A stretch of 64,000 nucleotides of DNA, taken from contig NZ_JABFVK010000006.1 in NCBI RefSeq assembly GCF_013362815.1, forward strand, positions 81,088 to 145,087, written 5' to 3'. Every line of letters begins with the position of its first letter. The stretch's first letter is position 1. Under the pieces are notes generated by a model. That model was not told where the DNA came from. It searched no databases and was given only the letters and a program-made list of their open reading frames with translations. This document shows positions 28,086 to 37,293 of the stretch, in pieces. This stretch comes from Hamadaea sp. (GTDB taxonomy: Bacteria; Actinomycetota; Actinomycetes; Mycobacteriales; Micromonosporaceae). The translations under genes and the position numbers were made by a program.

Positions 28086-29758
28086 GATGTGACCTTCACG
28101 CGGCGTTCGGGCATGGCCAGGACCGGCGTGGAGTTCTTCGACGCCTGCGAGGGGCGGGTTCGGCGTACCTCGTCGGGCCAGGCGATCGGGATGCCGAGCG
28201 TCTCCGACAGCAGACTCTGGTAATCCTCGGTGAGCCGGGGCGAGTCGGCCACCGCGTGCGGCTCGGTGCCCTGCCGCAGGCAGTACGCCGCCAGCGCCCC
28301 GACCGCCTCGCCGATGCTCCACTCCACAGGGTGCAGGCGATAGCAGCCGTTGGTGATGTGCGTGGTCCCGATGTTCTTGCAGGCCGGCAGGAGGTTGCGC
28401 AGGCGTACCGGGATCAGCGCGCCCAGCGGGATCTGGAACGGGTAGCACTCCAGGTTCACGTAGTTCACGCCGGCAGTGCTCGGATGCAGGTCGATGTTGT
28501 AATGCCCGACGCCGACCGCGTCCGCGAACACCTCCGAGCCGCTGTCCGTTGGCCGGTCCACCACGGCGACATGCTGCTCCAGCACGGTGAACCGGGCCTT
28601 GATCCGGCGCGACTCCCGGATGTAGACGTACTTCGCGAGGCCGTCGTCGGTGCCCGTGAGATCGGGGCGCAGCTTCAGCCCGGGGTAGCCGTGGCCGCCG
28701 TCGTGCCGGGGCGCCTCGGTCTGCATCCAGTGCAGATAGGACAGGGAGAGTTCCTTGCACCGCTGAAGCGCCCGGGCCCGGGCGGCATCGTCGACGCCCG
28801 GGCCGATCAGGGGCGCTTCCCAATAGTCGATGTTGGGCCAGTTCACCAGCGTGATGTCGGTGTCGACGAGGTCACGGCGGAACTGGCTGCGCGCCCGGAT
28901 GCGCCGGAAGTGCCAGAGGTCCGGCAGGCGTACGCCGTCGAGGTCGCCCTCGAAGATCCGGTTCTCCTTGCCCGCGTTCGTGTGGATGTCGATTTTGAAC
29001 CAGGACAACTGCGGTCCCGGCCAGAACGGGTCGACGTGGGTCTTCCAGTGGTCGTAGGAGGCCGGCTTGTCGATGACGTGGTCCTCGCCCGGCCGGTACT
29101 CCAGCGGGAAGGTCCAGGTGATGGACTGCTGATCGGTCCAGTCCGGCTCGGGCGCGGCGAACGGCTCCCCGGTCTGGTCCTGCGACTCCGCGCCGATGAC
29201 GTGCTCGACCCCGGCCAGCTCCAGCAGGTCGCCCAGCTCGGTGGCGTCCGCGACGAGCTTCGCGGTCACGGTGCGTTGCTTTCCGGTCACCTCGTCGCGC
29301 AGAGTCACCGCCTTGATACTGTCGCCGTCCGTGTCAGCGCTGACCGGAACGTGGCGGTACAGGATCGTGATCCGCCCGGCCGACACGTAGCCGGCGAGCA
29401 TCTCGTCGATGACGGCCACGCCCACGCGGGGTTCGTGGCAGAGCCGGCTCACGTTGCCCAGGCCCGGGTTGAGCGTCGGATCCGCCGCCGCCTCGGGCAG
29501 CAGCGGGTAGTTGCGGCGATAGTAGTCGCGAACGCGTTCGCGCAGCTCACGGTACCCAGGCGAGATGTAGTCCGTCTCGATCCAGGGGTGCTCGTCGGAC
29601 GGCACCGCCTGCGCGGTGAGCTGCCCGCCGAGCCAGTCGGTCTCCTCGGTCAGGACGACGCGGCGGCCCAGCCGCGCGGCGGTCAACGCCGCGGCGACGC
29701 CGCCCAAGCCTCCGCCGACCACCAGGAGGTCGGTCTCCAGCTCGGTCGCCATGCTCAT
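28082..29758 (-). CDS. FAD-dependent oxidoreductase (FAD_oxidored family), copy 1
   Basis: 558 residues, first gene of the minus-strand operon. A canonical GxGxxG (DLLVVGGGLGGVAAALTAAR) and an acidic VVLTEETDWLGGQ follow the start. The C-terminal IGEAVGALAAYCLRQG is the typical flavin-closing helix. ATG 29758 has AGGGGA about eight bases upstream; ATG 29752 is the alternative. It diverges from copy 3 across a 191-bp promoter region with two LacI-type palindromes. It is related to, but clearly different from, copies 2 and 3. Confidence 0.87.
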   Translation of the reverse strand: MSMATELETDLLVVGGGLGGVAAALTAARLGRRVVLTEETDWLGGQLTAQAVPSDEHPWIETDYISPGYRELRERVRDYYRRNYPLLPEAAADPTLNPGLGNVSRLCHEPRVGVAVIDEMLAGYVSAGRITILYRHVPVSADTDGDSIKAVTLRDEVTGKQRTVTAKLVADATELGDLLELAGVEHVIGAESQDQTGEPFAAPEPDWTDQQSITWTFPLEYRPGEDHVIDKPASYDHWKTHVDPFWPGPQLSWFKIDIHTNAGKENRIFEGDLDGVRLPDLWHFRRIRARSQFRRDLVDTDITLVNWPNIDYWEAPLIGPGVDDAARARALQRCKELSLSYLHWMQTEAPRHDGGHGYPGLKLRPDLTGTDDGLAKYVYIRESRRIKARFTVLEQHVAVVDRPTDSGSEVFADAVGVGHYNIDLHPSTAGVNYVNLECYPFQIPLGALIPVRLRNLLPACKNIGTTHITNGCYRLHPVEWSIGEAVGALAAYCLRQGTEPHAVADSPRLTEDYQSLLSETLGIPIAWPDEVRRTRPSQASKNSTPVLAMPERRVKVTS

Positions 29759-29776
29759 GCCGGTGTCCCCTAACTT

Positions 29777-29790
29777 GCTAATATATTGGC
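29777..29790. promoter_or_regulatory. LacI-type operator on the leftward operon promoter
   Basis: GCTAATATATTGGC is a 12/14 palindrome. On the minus strand it overlaps a possible -10 TATATT (29781-29786), which has TTGGGC 18 bp upstream. It resembles the second site at 29897-29912, sharing GCTAATAT. It is the probable target of the LacI regulator at 31539. Confidence 0.6.
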
Positions 29791-29885
29791 GGCCACCAGG
29801 CTCGCCCAAGATTGCGGCTACGTTACATCGCTTTGTCGCGGTGCTGTCAAGACGTTGGTACGCAGCAACTTCGGGCACGATTCGG

Positions 29886-29916
29886 TTGCGCAGAATTAGC
29901 AAATATTAGCTATGTA
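29886..29916 (+). promoter_or_regulatory. Rightward promoter with LacI-type operator
   Basis: TTGCGC (29886-29891) and TATGTA (29911-29916) are 19 bp apart and face the gene at 29950. TAGCAAATATTAGCTA (29897-29912), a 14/16 palindrome, lies between the boxes and touches the -10. Occupation would block RNA polymerase. Both sites are AT-rich islands in GC-rich DNA. Confidence 0.6.
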
Positions 29917-29949
29917 CAGCGCTCGGATCGGGATGTTAGAAATCCGGGC

Positions 29950-31542
29950 ATGACTTCGCCGCTTCCCGGACTGCGCTATCACCTTCCGGCCGCCGTCACG
30001 TCTCGCGTGACGTCCGCGGACGTCGTGGTGTACGGCGCGACCTCGGGCGGCGTGACGGCGGCCGTCCGGGCGGCCCGCGACGGGCGCTCGGTGACCCTGC
30101 TCGCCTTCGACGATCACGTGGGCGGCCTCAGCAGCGGCGGACTCGGCGAGACGGACGTCGGGCGGGCATCCACTGTGGGCGGTCTGGCCCAGGCGTTCTA
30201 CCGGGCGGTCGGGGCGGCGTACGGAGTCCCCGATGTGCACTGGCGAGTGGAGTCGCACGTCGCCGAGTCGATCTTCGTTCACTGGCTGGCCGACGCGGGT
30301 GTCACGGTGCTCCACCGGCAGCACCTCAGCGGCGTCGCCATGTCCGGGTCGTCGCTGGCCGAGATCCGCACCGACGACGGCGGACGCCACCAGGCCAAGG
30401 TTTTCGTCGACGCCTCCTACGAGGGCGACCTGATGGCGGCGGCCGGGGTGTCGCACGCCATCGGCCGGGAGGCGTCGGCGGTCTATGGGGAGCCGCTCGC
30501 CGGTGTGCAGCCCAGCTCCAGCCACCAGTTCACCGTCCCGGTCGATCCGTACGTCGTCCCCGGTCGGCCCGCCTCCGGCTTGCTCCCGGGGGTGTCCGCC
30601 GACGCGTACGGGACGATCGGCGACGGCGACGAACGGGTGCAGGCGTACAACTTCCGGCTGCACGTGACCGACGCGGCCGGCCGTCTGCCCTATCCCGAGC
30701 CCGACGGCTACGATCCCGGCCGATACGAGCTGCTCCGGCGCTACGTCGAGGCGGGTGTCTTCGAGCTCTACGGGCGGACGACACGCGTACACGGCGACGT
30801 GTTCGACATGAACAACCACGGCGCGTTCTCGTCCGACCACATCGGAGCAAACTATGCGTGGCCGTCAGCCGTGTCGTTGTCGGCCGCGTCCTCCCTGGAC
30901 GAGCAAGCAGCCGCCGCCGCAACCGGGTACGCCTTACGCGAGGAGATCTTCGCCGATCATGTCCGCTATCAAGCCGGTCTCCTGCACTACCTGTGCTTCT
31001 CTCGCTCCCTGCCGTCCGCCGTCCGTTCCGCTGCGCAGGCCTATGGGCTTGCGCCCGGCGAGTTCGGCGAGACGTCGCTTTGGCCGCATCAGCTCTACAT
31101 CCGGGAGGCTCGCCGGATGGTGTCCGACTACGTGATCACGCAGCACGACGCGGCATCGTTGTCGGGAGTGGACGATCCGGTCGCGCTCGCCTCTTACGTG
31201 ATGGACTCGCACAACGCCAAACGAGTCGTGGTCGACGGCCGTCCGGTCAACGAGGGGAACGTCCAGCAGCCACTGGCCGCACCGATGGGGGTACCCTATC
31301 GCGCGCTCGTCCCGCGTACCGGGGAGTGTTCGAACCTGCTGGTGGCGTCGGCGATCTCGGCCTCCCATGTCGCCTTCGCCTCCGTGCGCATGGAACCCGT
31401 CTTCATGATGCTCGGCGAGGCGGCCGGGTGTGCCGCCGGACTGGCCGCGGCCACCGGTTCCGGCGTACGCGACGTCGACTATGAGACCCTGCGCAAGGAG
31501 TTGCTCGCCGGTGGGGCGATCCTGTCGGGAGGAGTCCGGTGA
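29950..31542 (+). CDS. FAD-dependent oxidoreductase (FAD_oxidored family), copy 3
   Basis: 530 residues, divergent from the main operon. DVVVYGATSGGVTAAVRAAR forms the nucleotide-binding strand-helix, followed by HVGGLSSGGLGETDVG and the family signature VFVDASYEGDLMAAAGVSHAIGRE, very close to that of copy 2. ATG 29950 starts the recognisable sequence; the frame is open upstream across the operator. No signal peptide. Its stop overlaps the LacI GTG (GTGA at 31539-31542), so the regulator is cotranscribed and translationally coupled. Confidence 0.87.
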   Translation: MTSPLPGLRYHLPAAVTSRVTSADVVVYGATSGGVTAAVRAARDGRSVTLLAFDDHVGGLSSGGLGETDVGRASTVGGLAQAFYRAVGAAYGVPDVHWRVESHVAESIFVHWLADAGVTVLHRQHLSGVAMSGSSLAEIRTDDGGRHQAKVFVDASYEGDLMAAAGVSHAIGREASAVYGEPLAGVQPSSSHQFTVPVDPYVVPGRPASGLLPGVSADAYGTIGDGDERVQAYNFRLHVTDAAGRLPYPEPDGYDPGRYELLRRYVEAGVFELYGRTTRVHGDVFDMNNHGAFSSDHIGANYAWPSAVSLSAASSLDEQAAAAATGYALREEIFADHVRYQAGLLHYLCFSRSLPSAVRSAAQAYGLAPGEFGETSLWPHQLYIREARRMVSDYVITQHDAASLSGVDDPVALASYVMDSHNAKRVVVDGRPVNEGNVQQPLAAPMGVPYRALVPRTGECSNLLVASAISASHVAFASVRMEPVFMMLGEAAGCAAGLAAATGSGVRDVDYETLRKELLAGGAILSGGVR

Positions 31543-32594
31543 ACGGAGAACGCGGCATGATCCGGCAGGCCGACATCGCGCGCGAGGCGGGTGTCTCGCA
31601 GTCCACTGTGTCCCAAGTGCTGCGGGGGGCCGGCGACCTGAGCCGGATCTCCGTCGAGACCCAGCGCCGGGTGCTGTCGGCCGCCAAGCGGCTGCGCTAC
31701 TCGACCAGCCCGCAGCAGCGTACGGCGGTCGAGAAACGGCATGCTCCCCCGCTGCTGGGCGTGCATACCTTCGAACCGATCTTCCCGACCAGCGCCGGGG
31801 ACTACTACTTCGAGTTCCTCCAGGGCATCGAGGAGCAGGCCGGTGTCGAAGGCTGCAACCTGGTGCTCTTCACCGCCGCGCGCGACGAGGCCGGCGTACG
31901 CCGGATCTATCGCGGTGACGTCAACGGGCTCGGCCAGGCGGCCGGCAGCCTGATCCTCGGCCACCGGGCCCACCAGGACGACCTCGCCCGGCTCGCCGCC
32001 GACGGGCATCCCTTCGTCTACATCGGACACCGCGAGGTGCCCGGGTTCGAGATCAGCTACGTCGGCGGCGACTACCGCTCGGCCACCGGCCGCATCGTGG
32101 ACGATCTGGTGGCGCTCGGCCACCGCACCTTCGCGTACCTCGGCGAATCGGTCCGCTACGAACCGCAGGCCGATCGCTGGGAAGGCTTCTCCACCGCGCT
32201 CGACCGCTTCGGACTCACCGTGCCGGTGCCTGCGTACACCCAGCCGGAGGAGTTGTCCGCCCAATGGCTGGACAGTGCGCTGGCTGCGGGGACGACGGTG
32301 GTTCTCGTCGAATCGGTCAGTCTGCTGCGCGTACTGCACGCCATCATCGGGCTGCGGGGGCTGTCCGTCCCCGACGACGTGTCCATCGTGCTGCTCGTCG
32401 ACGACACCAGCGGACCCGGGGCCACCGCCTCCATGCACGTTCCCCGGAACGCGATGGGACGCCGGGCCGTACGCCTGTTGACCACGCTGCTCAACGACCC
32501 CGCCGGGGATTACGAGCGGCAGATCCTGCTGCCCTGTACGCACACGCTCGAGCCTTCGGTCGCCCCGCCCCGCTCCCTTTCCGCGCGATCATGA
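31539..32594 (+). CDS. LacI-family transcriptional regulator of the glycan operon
   Basis: 351 residues. A LacI helix-turn-helix (RQADIAREAGVSQSTVSQVL) and hinge (RVLSAAKRLRYSTSP) are followed by a periplasmic-binding-protein-like sugar-sensing domain (LLGVHTFEPIFPTSAGDYYF to the C-terminus). GTG 31539 has GGGAGGA upstream; ATG 31557 is possible. It is the last gene of the rightward unit and most likely represses both divergent promoters through the palindromes at 29777-29790 and 29897-29912, derepressed by an oligosaccharide. Confidence 0.92.
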   Translation: MNGERGMIRQADIAREAGVSQSTVSQVLRGAGDLSRISVETQRRVLSAAKRLRYSTSPQQRTAVEKRHAPPLLGVHTFEPIFPTSAGDYYFEFLQGIEEQAGVEGCNLVLFTAARDEAGVRRIYRGDVNGLGQAAGSLILGHRAHQDDLARLAADGHPFVYIGHREVPGFEISYVGGDYRSATGRIVDDLVALGHRTFAYLGESVRYEPQADRWEGFSTALDRFGLTVPVPAYTQPEELSAQWLDSALAAGTTVVLVESVSLLRVLHAIIGLRGLSVPDDVSIVLLVDDTSGPGATASMHVPRNAMGRRAVRLLTTLLNDPAGDYERQILLPCTHTLEPSVAPPRSLSARS

Positions 32595-32629
32595 ACTACT
32601 GGGCATGATCGATCGGCGTGTCGCGGCCT

Positions 32630-32669
32630 CAACGCCCTGATCGACTCCCCAACGCCCTGATCAACTCGC
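32630..32669. repeat. Two 20-bp direct repeats after the LacI gene
   Basis: CAACGCCCTGATCGACTCCC and a second copy with two differences follow each other directly. The 162-bp gap 32595-32756 otherwise holds several TGATC-containing short palindromic bits and no gene that I can support. Confidence 0.7.
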
Positions 32670-32756
32670 CCGATGATCAGGCGGAGCGCCGCCAGAACTG
32701 GCGCGGGGCGTACCCGTCTCGGAGCCAGGCGTGCGTCATCCGGGGAGGATAGCGAG

Positions 32757-33266
32757 GTGGACTACTACGTGATCAACGGGACCGACCTGCACGTCGAGGA
32801 GTTCGTGCTGGCCGACGACCATACGGCGGTCGCGATCGACACCACCTCCACCGAGGCCGCCCTGCGCATACGCCGGGAGCCGAGGCTGGCCCGGGCGATC
32901 TCCCGCGCGGAGGCGACGGCGCTGGGCCCGGTTCCGGGGACGCTGCCGTTCCGCCACTTCCTGCCTTCGGCGCCGCTGGTGCTGTCCGACGCGGAACCCT
33001 TGTACCGCATGCTTTTCGCCGGTCGGCCGTCCTCTATGGAGGACCTGGGTCAAGCCTGGGATCTGGAGCCGTCGGACGAACCTAACGTCGTCGGGGTGGC
33101 CCGGCGTACGGGGGCGGAGTGGCGGTTGCGGGACGTCGGCCCGGGCGTCGCCTGGGCCGTCGACCTGTCCGCGTCACCCGAGGTGGCGGGCCGGCTGCTG
33201 GCGGACATCCGGTCGACCGCCCGTCGAGCCGGCCTCATCCCGGTGACGGTGGAGCGATTTCGATAG
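32757..33266 (+). CDS. Hypothetical soluble protein
   Basis: 169 residues from GTG 32757, preceded by GGGGAGG eight bases upstream. It starts VDYYVINGTDLHVEEFVLADDHTAVAID and alternates strands and helices; there is no signal or membrane segment. No family recognised. It ends five bases before the convergent hydrolase gene, with no hairpin between. Confidence 0.65.
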   Translation: MDYYVINGTDLHVEEFVLADDHTAVAIDTTSTEAALRIRREPRLARAISRAEATALGPVPGTLPFRHFLPSAPLVLSDAEPLYRMLFAGRPSSMEDLGQAWDLEPSDEPNVVGVARRTGAEWRLRDVGPGVAWAVDLSASPEVAGRLLADIRSTARRAGLIPVTVERFR

Positions 33267-33270
33267 ACGT

Positions 33271-34944
33271 TCACTCGGGCCGGACGATCGAGTCGAGCAG
33301 CGTACGCAGTCGTGCGGTGTCCGCCGCCGTCCAGCCGTCCGGTGGAACGAGCGCCGCCCAGCCGTCGGCGACGCCGGAGCCGTAGAGGTGCCCGTGTCCC
33401 GGGGGCACTTCGTTGGCGAAGGCCAGGTCCAGCGTCGTCTGCCAGAACGTGATGCCGGGGTACCACCGCATCCGCGCCGGCACGTCCGGGCCCCGGGGAC
33501 CCTTCAGCCAGGCAGGCGGCCGGATGAGCAGCTCCGGGCTGAACCACACGACGGGGTCCGAGGAGTTCTGGAGGTACACGACCTTCGGGCGTACCGGGGC
33601 GAGCGGCGTACGCAGATCCTCCGCCTCGTCGGCGAACCGCACCACGGACCCGTCGCGGTAGACCGGGTCCCACACGGGCGTGCCCGGATCGCGATGCCGC
33701 ACGAGGTCGCCCCAGATCGGGTTGGCGAACGGCGGGCCGACCAGCAGTGCGCCGTCCGTGCCGGCGGCGAGCGCGTCGAGACTCCCGTACGCCGACTCGA
33801 TCCCGTACGCGCCGAGGCTCTCCCCGAAGACGACGAGCTTGGGCCGGGTCTGCTCGGGGAGCGCCGACCACCGGTCGTGCACCGCCGTGACCAGCTCTTT
33901 GGTGGTCTGCCGGACCTTCTCCTGGTCGACGACGAACGACAGCCAGCTCGGCAGGTAGGAGTACTGCATGGAGACCAGCGCAGTGTTACCGCCGTGCATG
34001 TACTCCAGAGCGTCGGTGACGTTCTCGTCGACCCAGCCGGTGCCGGTTGCGATGACGATGCCGAGCACCGCCCGGGTGAAGGCCTTCGTCCGGTCCAGTT
34101 CCTGAAGCGCGAGCTGGGCGCGCTCGTGGGCGGTGGCCGCGGAGTCGAGCCCGACGTAGACCCGGATGGGATCGACCGCGGGCGCGCCGGTGAACGCGGA
34201 GATCTGTTGCCGGGTCGGCGCGGTCCCGATGAACGACCGGCCCTGTTTGCCCAGCGCGTCCCAGGCGACGAAGGAGTTCGTGCCACCCGAGCGCAGCCCG
34301 GACAACGGGCGGGTGACGCCGGGCGCGGTCTCGCCGTTGGTGAGCGACGCCGCCTGGCTGATCGCGTTGACGGTGCCGTCGAGGAGGAAGTTCTGCACGA
34401 TGCCGACCGAGGCGTACGCGACGACGAGGCAGCCCGCCGCGACCGCGATCGGCCGGGGAATCCAGCGTCCGAGCAGGCGGGTGAGGAACCGGGTGAACAG
34501 CCGGACCACGCGCGCCAGCAACAGCAGTACGCCGAACGTGGCCACCCCGACCCCGACGATCCCGAGGATGTGGTGGACGCGGACGGGCTCCATGTCGAGC
34601 CGTTGCCGGAGCGTCTGCTGCCAGCGGGCGCCCAGCCAGAGGAACACGCCGAGGGCCACCGGCCCGGCGACGGCCAGTACGCGCCAGACCACCAGCGCCG
34701 GGACAGGTGGCGGACGCCGCCAGCACAGCCGGGCGATCCCGCCGACGGTCGCTCCGACGGCGTACCCGGTGGCGGCAGTGAGGCCGCAGGCGACCCCTTG
34801 CAGGGCCCACGGCCTGGGCAGAAGCGATGGCGTGAGCGCAAGGCAGGCGAAGAGCAGGGCCAGCGCGGTGCCCGTCAGCCCCAGCGTCCGCCGGATGACC
34901 CGGGGGCGCGAGGGCGTCTGTTGATCACCGCTCATCCTGATCAT
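33271..34944 (-). CDS. Membrane alpha/beta-hydrolase (Abhydrolase_9 family)
   Basis: 557 residues. Four to five N-terminal membrane helices (to about residue 190) form the Abhydrolase_9 N-domain. The extracytoplasmic or cytoplasmic hydrolase part contains the nucleophile elbow VVFGESLGAYG, a likely acid in VYLQNSSDPVVW and a His in PPGHGHLYGS. Family members are common in actinobacteria and their substrate is unsettled. ATG 34944 lacks a ribosome site, so a leaderless message or the ATG at 34935 is possible. Divergent from the WXG-like gene. Confidence 0.85.
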   Translation of the reverse strand: MIRMSGDQQTPSRPRVIRRTLGLTGTALALLFACLALTPSLLPRPWALQGVACGLTAATGYAVGATVGGIARLCWRRPPPVPALVVWRVLAVAGPVALGVFLWLGARWQQTLRQRLDMEPVRVHHILGIVGVGVATFGVLLLLARVVRLFTRFLTRLLGRWIPRPIAVAAGCLVVAYASVGIVQNFLLDGTVNAISQAASLTNGETAPGVTRPLSGLRSGGTNSFVAWDALGKQGRSFIGTAPTRQQISAFTGAPAVDPIRVYVGLDSAATAHERAQLALQELDRTKAFTRAVLGIVIATGTGWVDENVTDALEYMHGGNTALVSMQYSYLPSWLSFVVDQEKVRQTTKELVTAVHDRWSALPEQTRPKLVVFGESLGAYGIESAYGSLDALAAGTDGALLVGPPFANPIWGDLVRHRDPGTPVWDPVYRDGSVVRFADEAEDLRTPLAPVRPKVVYLQNSSDPVVWFSPELLIRPPAWLKGPRGPDVPARMRWYPGITFWQTTLDLAFANEVPPGHGHLYGSGVADGWAALVPPDGWTAADTARLRTLLDSIVRPE

Positions 34945-35047
34945 GCTAAGTGGTCTAGACTGGTTCTACTGGACAAAGTGGCCGCCATCACTGCAACTCG
35001 CATTTCTTCTAGTGACTCGCCCGCCGAAGTGCGGTACTTTGTCGCCC

Positions 35048-35344
35048 GTGACGCAGACCGTGATCGCCCGGGGCGATCAGCTCCGGGCCGCCGCCAAGGA
35101 ACTCCGCGAAGACGTGGGACCGGGACTCAAAGCGGCGCAGGAGAAGATCCGGGACGACGCCACCGAGGCGGGCTTCGGGCCGACCGCGGCCCCGGCCGCG
35201 CAACAGTTCCTGAGCGCGTGGCGAGCCGAGCTCAAGGCCGTCCTCGACGCGATCGAGCAGCTCTCGGGCTCGCTGGACGAGGCCGCCGCCGGATACGACG
35301 CCGCCGACAAGGCGTCCGCCAACCGCGTCCACAATCTCCGGTGA
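35048..35344 (+). CDS. WXG100/ESX-like small helical protein
   Basis: 98 residues from GTG 35048, forming two long helices: ARGDQLRAAAKELREDVGPG and FLSAWRAELKAVLDAIEQLS, then YDAADKASANRVHNLR. The helix-turn-helix hairpin shape, the tryptophan at the turn side and the position just before an ESX-type effector suggest a WXG100-class chaperone or secretion partner, although no strict WxG is present. Ten bases separate it from the protease gene, so they are cotranscribed. Confidence 0.7.
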   Translation: MTQTVIARGDQLRAAAKELREDVGPGLKAAQEKIRDDATEAGFGPTAAPAAQQFLSAWRAELKAVLDAIEQLSGSLDEAAAGYDAADKASANRVHNLR

Positions 35345-35354
35345 CGGCGCACCC

Positions 35355-36899
35355 ATGAGCGAGCGGGAGACGGCGGCCAAGCTCGGCGGCCTCAAGAACG
35401 ACATCCACTCGAGTTACGGGTTCTGGGGCGCGGACGACCTCGAGGACGCCGTCGGCGACGCGCTGGGCGTGGCGGGCCCGCCGGGGCAGCCCGGCACGAT
35501 CTCCTCTACATCGGACGCCGTTCGCAACGCCCATGTCGACGTCGACAAGGCGCTCACCGTCGTCCAGAAGCTCCGCAAGGCCAAACTGCCCGACGCCTGG
35601 AGCGGTGAGGCGCACGTCGCCGCCGACTGCGCGCTGCAAGCGCTCGAGCGAGAGCTGGAGCGGATCGGCGACGCCTTCTACGAGGCGCGCAACGTGTTCG
35701 CCGATCATGCGCAGAGCCTCGGCGAAGCCCAGAAGACCGACTCGAACGGGATGGGCCCGCTGGAGAGCGCCCGCGACAAGCTGCGCGGCCACACCGGCTG
35801 GTTCAACTACGACGGCGACGCCGTGAAGACGGCCCACCACGAGGCGATGGCCGGCATCGACGACCGCAGCAAGGCCGCCGACCAGGCTCGCGACGCCGCC
35901 GAACGGGCCGAGAAGCTGCTGGGTGACCTGGCCGGGGCGGCCCGGCTGTCGCACCTGGCCGGCTCGGGTCTCGATGCGGTCAGCGAACTCGCGATCGCCG
36001 ACGCGGGCGGCAGCGGGGACGCCGACGAGCTCATCCTCACGCCGCTCATGGCCGACCGCGCACGCCAGGCGATCGACAAACTGTCCCCGGAGGACCGGCA
36101 GAAACTCGACGCCCTGCTGGCGGGGGCCAAGTCGGCCGACGAGCAGGCGTACATCCTCAAGGCGATGGCCGCCGGTTACCCCATGGACAAGGTGACCGAG
36201 TTCGACAAGCTCATCCACGACCACGGCGACGACCCGCAATGGCTGCACGAGCACCTCGCGCCGCTCGACGTGAGCGACTCCTCGAACGACCCACGCGGCC
36301 AGCACACCGACACCACGACCATGGGCCGGGAATGGACCCAGGGCCAGTATCCGACCTGCGTCGCCTCCTCCAACGTCATGGCCCGCAGCCAGGTCGACCC
36401 GTTGTACGCGCTCCAGCTGACCACGGGCGGGCATCCCGGCGATCCGGCGTACGACAATCCCGACGCCTTCGCCCAGCGGCTGCGCGACGAGCAGGATCGG
36501 GTCTACGACGACGGCCGTAGCTGGACGCAGAATCTGCCGCTCGTCGGCTCGGACGGGATGACTTCGGGGCAGTCGGAGTCCATCGCGAACGAGAACATCG
36601 CGCCGCATACCGGCGTCGAGTACGACAACCACGACCTCGACAACGCCGACGACCGCCGGGACGCCTTGCGGCAAGCCGAGCAGGCCGTCGACCAGGGCGT
36701 ACCGGTCCCGTTCGCGTCCCGCGACGACACGGGCGGCCATGAGATGCTGATCGTAGGCCACGACGGCGACATGGTGCAGATCTACAACCCGTGGGGCTAC
36801 ACCGTCTGGGTGAACGAGGACGACTTCATCAACGGGCACATGGAAGCCGTGCAGCAGGGCGTTCCCACGACCCCGGCCACCATCCGGCTGCCGAAGTAA
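35355..36899 (+). CDS. Putative ESX/T7SS-exported papain-like cysteine protease
   Basis: 514 residues. Residues 1-210 are helical with the alanine/aspartate-rich composition of ESX-secreted proteins (DDLEDAVGDALG, AWSGEAHVAADCALQALERE). The C-terminal domain has a papain-like triad. QGQYPTC gives Q329 and C335 with exactly the six-residue spacing of papain Q19-C25. HEMLIVGHD gives H462, and YNPWG gives N478 in place of papain NSWG. No classical signal peptide is visible, which fits T7SS export. The following ORF and the inhibitor at 37265 may protect the producer. Protease activity is inferred from residues only. Confidence 0.75.
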   Translation: MSERETAAKLGGLKNDIHSSYGFWGADDLEDAVGDALGVAGPPGQPGTISSTSDAVRNAHVDVDKALTVVQKLRKAKLPDAWSGEAHVAADCALQALERELERIGDAFYEARNVFADHAQSLGEAQKTDSNGMGPLESARDKLRGHTGWFNYDGDAVKTAHHEAMAGIDDRSKAADQARDAAERAEKLLGDLAGAARLSHLAGSGLDAVSELAIADAGGSGDADELILTPLMADRARQAIDKLSPEDRQKLDALLAGAKSADEQAYILKAMAAGYPMDKVTEFDKLIHDHGDDPQWLHEHLAPLDVSDSSNDPRGQHTDTTTMGREWTQGQYPTCVASSNVMARSQVDPLYALQLTTGGHPGDPAYDNPDAFAQRLRDEQDRVYDDGRSWTQNLPLVGSDGMTSGQSESIANENIAPHTGVEYDNHDLDNADDRRDALRQAEQAVDQGVPVPFASRDDTGGHEMLIVGHDGDMVQIYNPWGYTVWVNEDDFINGHMEAVQQGVPTTPATIRLPK

Positions 36900-36912
36900 G
36901 GACGACTGACCC

Positions 36913-37293
36913 ATGCCCCGCGGCCACGAAACCCGCACCGACGCCGAGCTCTCCAGCCTCGACGTGCCCGCCCTGCTGCGCTCCGGCCTGCCACAGGATC
37001 CCAAGTTGTACGCCGAGGGCGCGATCGCGGCGGCGCTGGCCGCCGACCGGTTGGGTGTGCTGCCCCGGTCGATCACGTACTTGGCCGAGATCGTCCGGCG
37101 CGGCGGTCTCGACTACGCCCGTACGCTGCCCGAGCCGCTGCCGGAGCCGGAGCAGGCCGAGCTCGCGAAGTCCTGGCTGGCGGCTGCGGCCGACGTACGC
37201 TGGGCCGACGCGTTCGAAGGCGGCGACGCGACGGCGAAGTGGCTTGACGCGGTCGCGGTGATTCTCAGCGCTCGACGGTCACCGACCAGCTGA
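36913..37293 (+). CDS. Small protein downstream of the papain-like protease, possible immunity or partner protein
   Basis: 126 residues, all-helical, with no signal and no recognised domain (SSLDVPALLRSGLPQDPKLY, then GVLPRSITYLAEIVRRGGLD). It starts 13 bp after the protease stop, in the same operon, and its end overlaps the convergent chagasin-like gene by 29 bp. Immunity is only one reading; it could also be a chaperone or adaptor. Confidence 0.55.
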   Translation: MPRGHETRTDAELSSLDVPALLRSGLPQDPKLYAEGAIAAALAADRLGVLPRSITYLAEIVRRGGLDYARTLPEPLPEPEQAELAKSWLAAAADVRWADAFEGGDATAKWLDAVAVILSARRSPTS

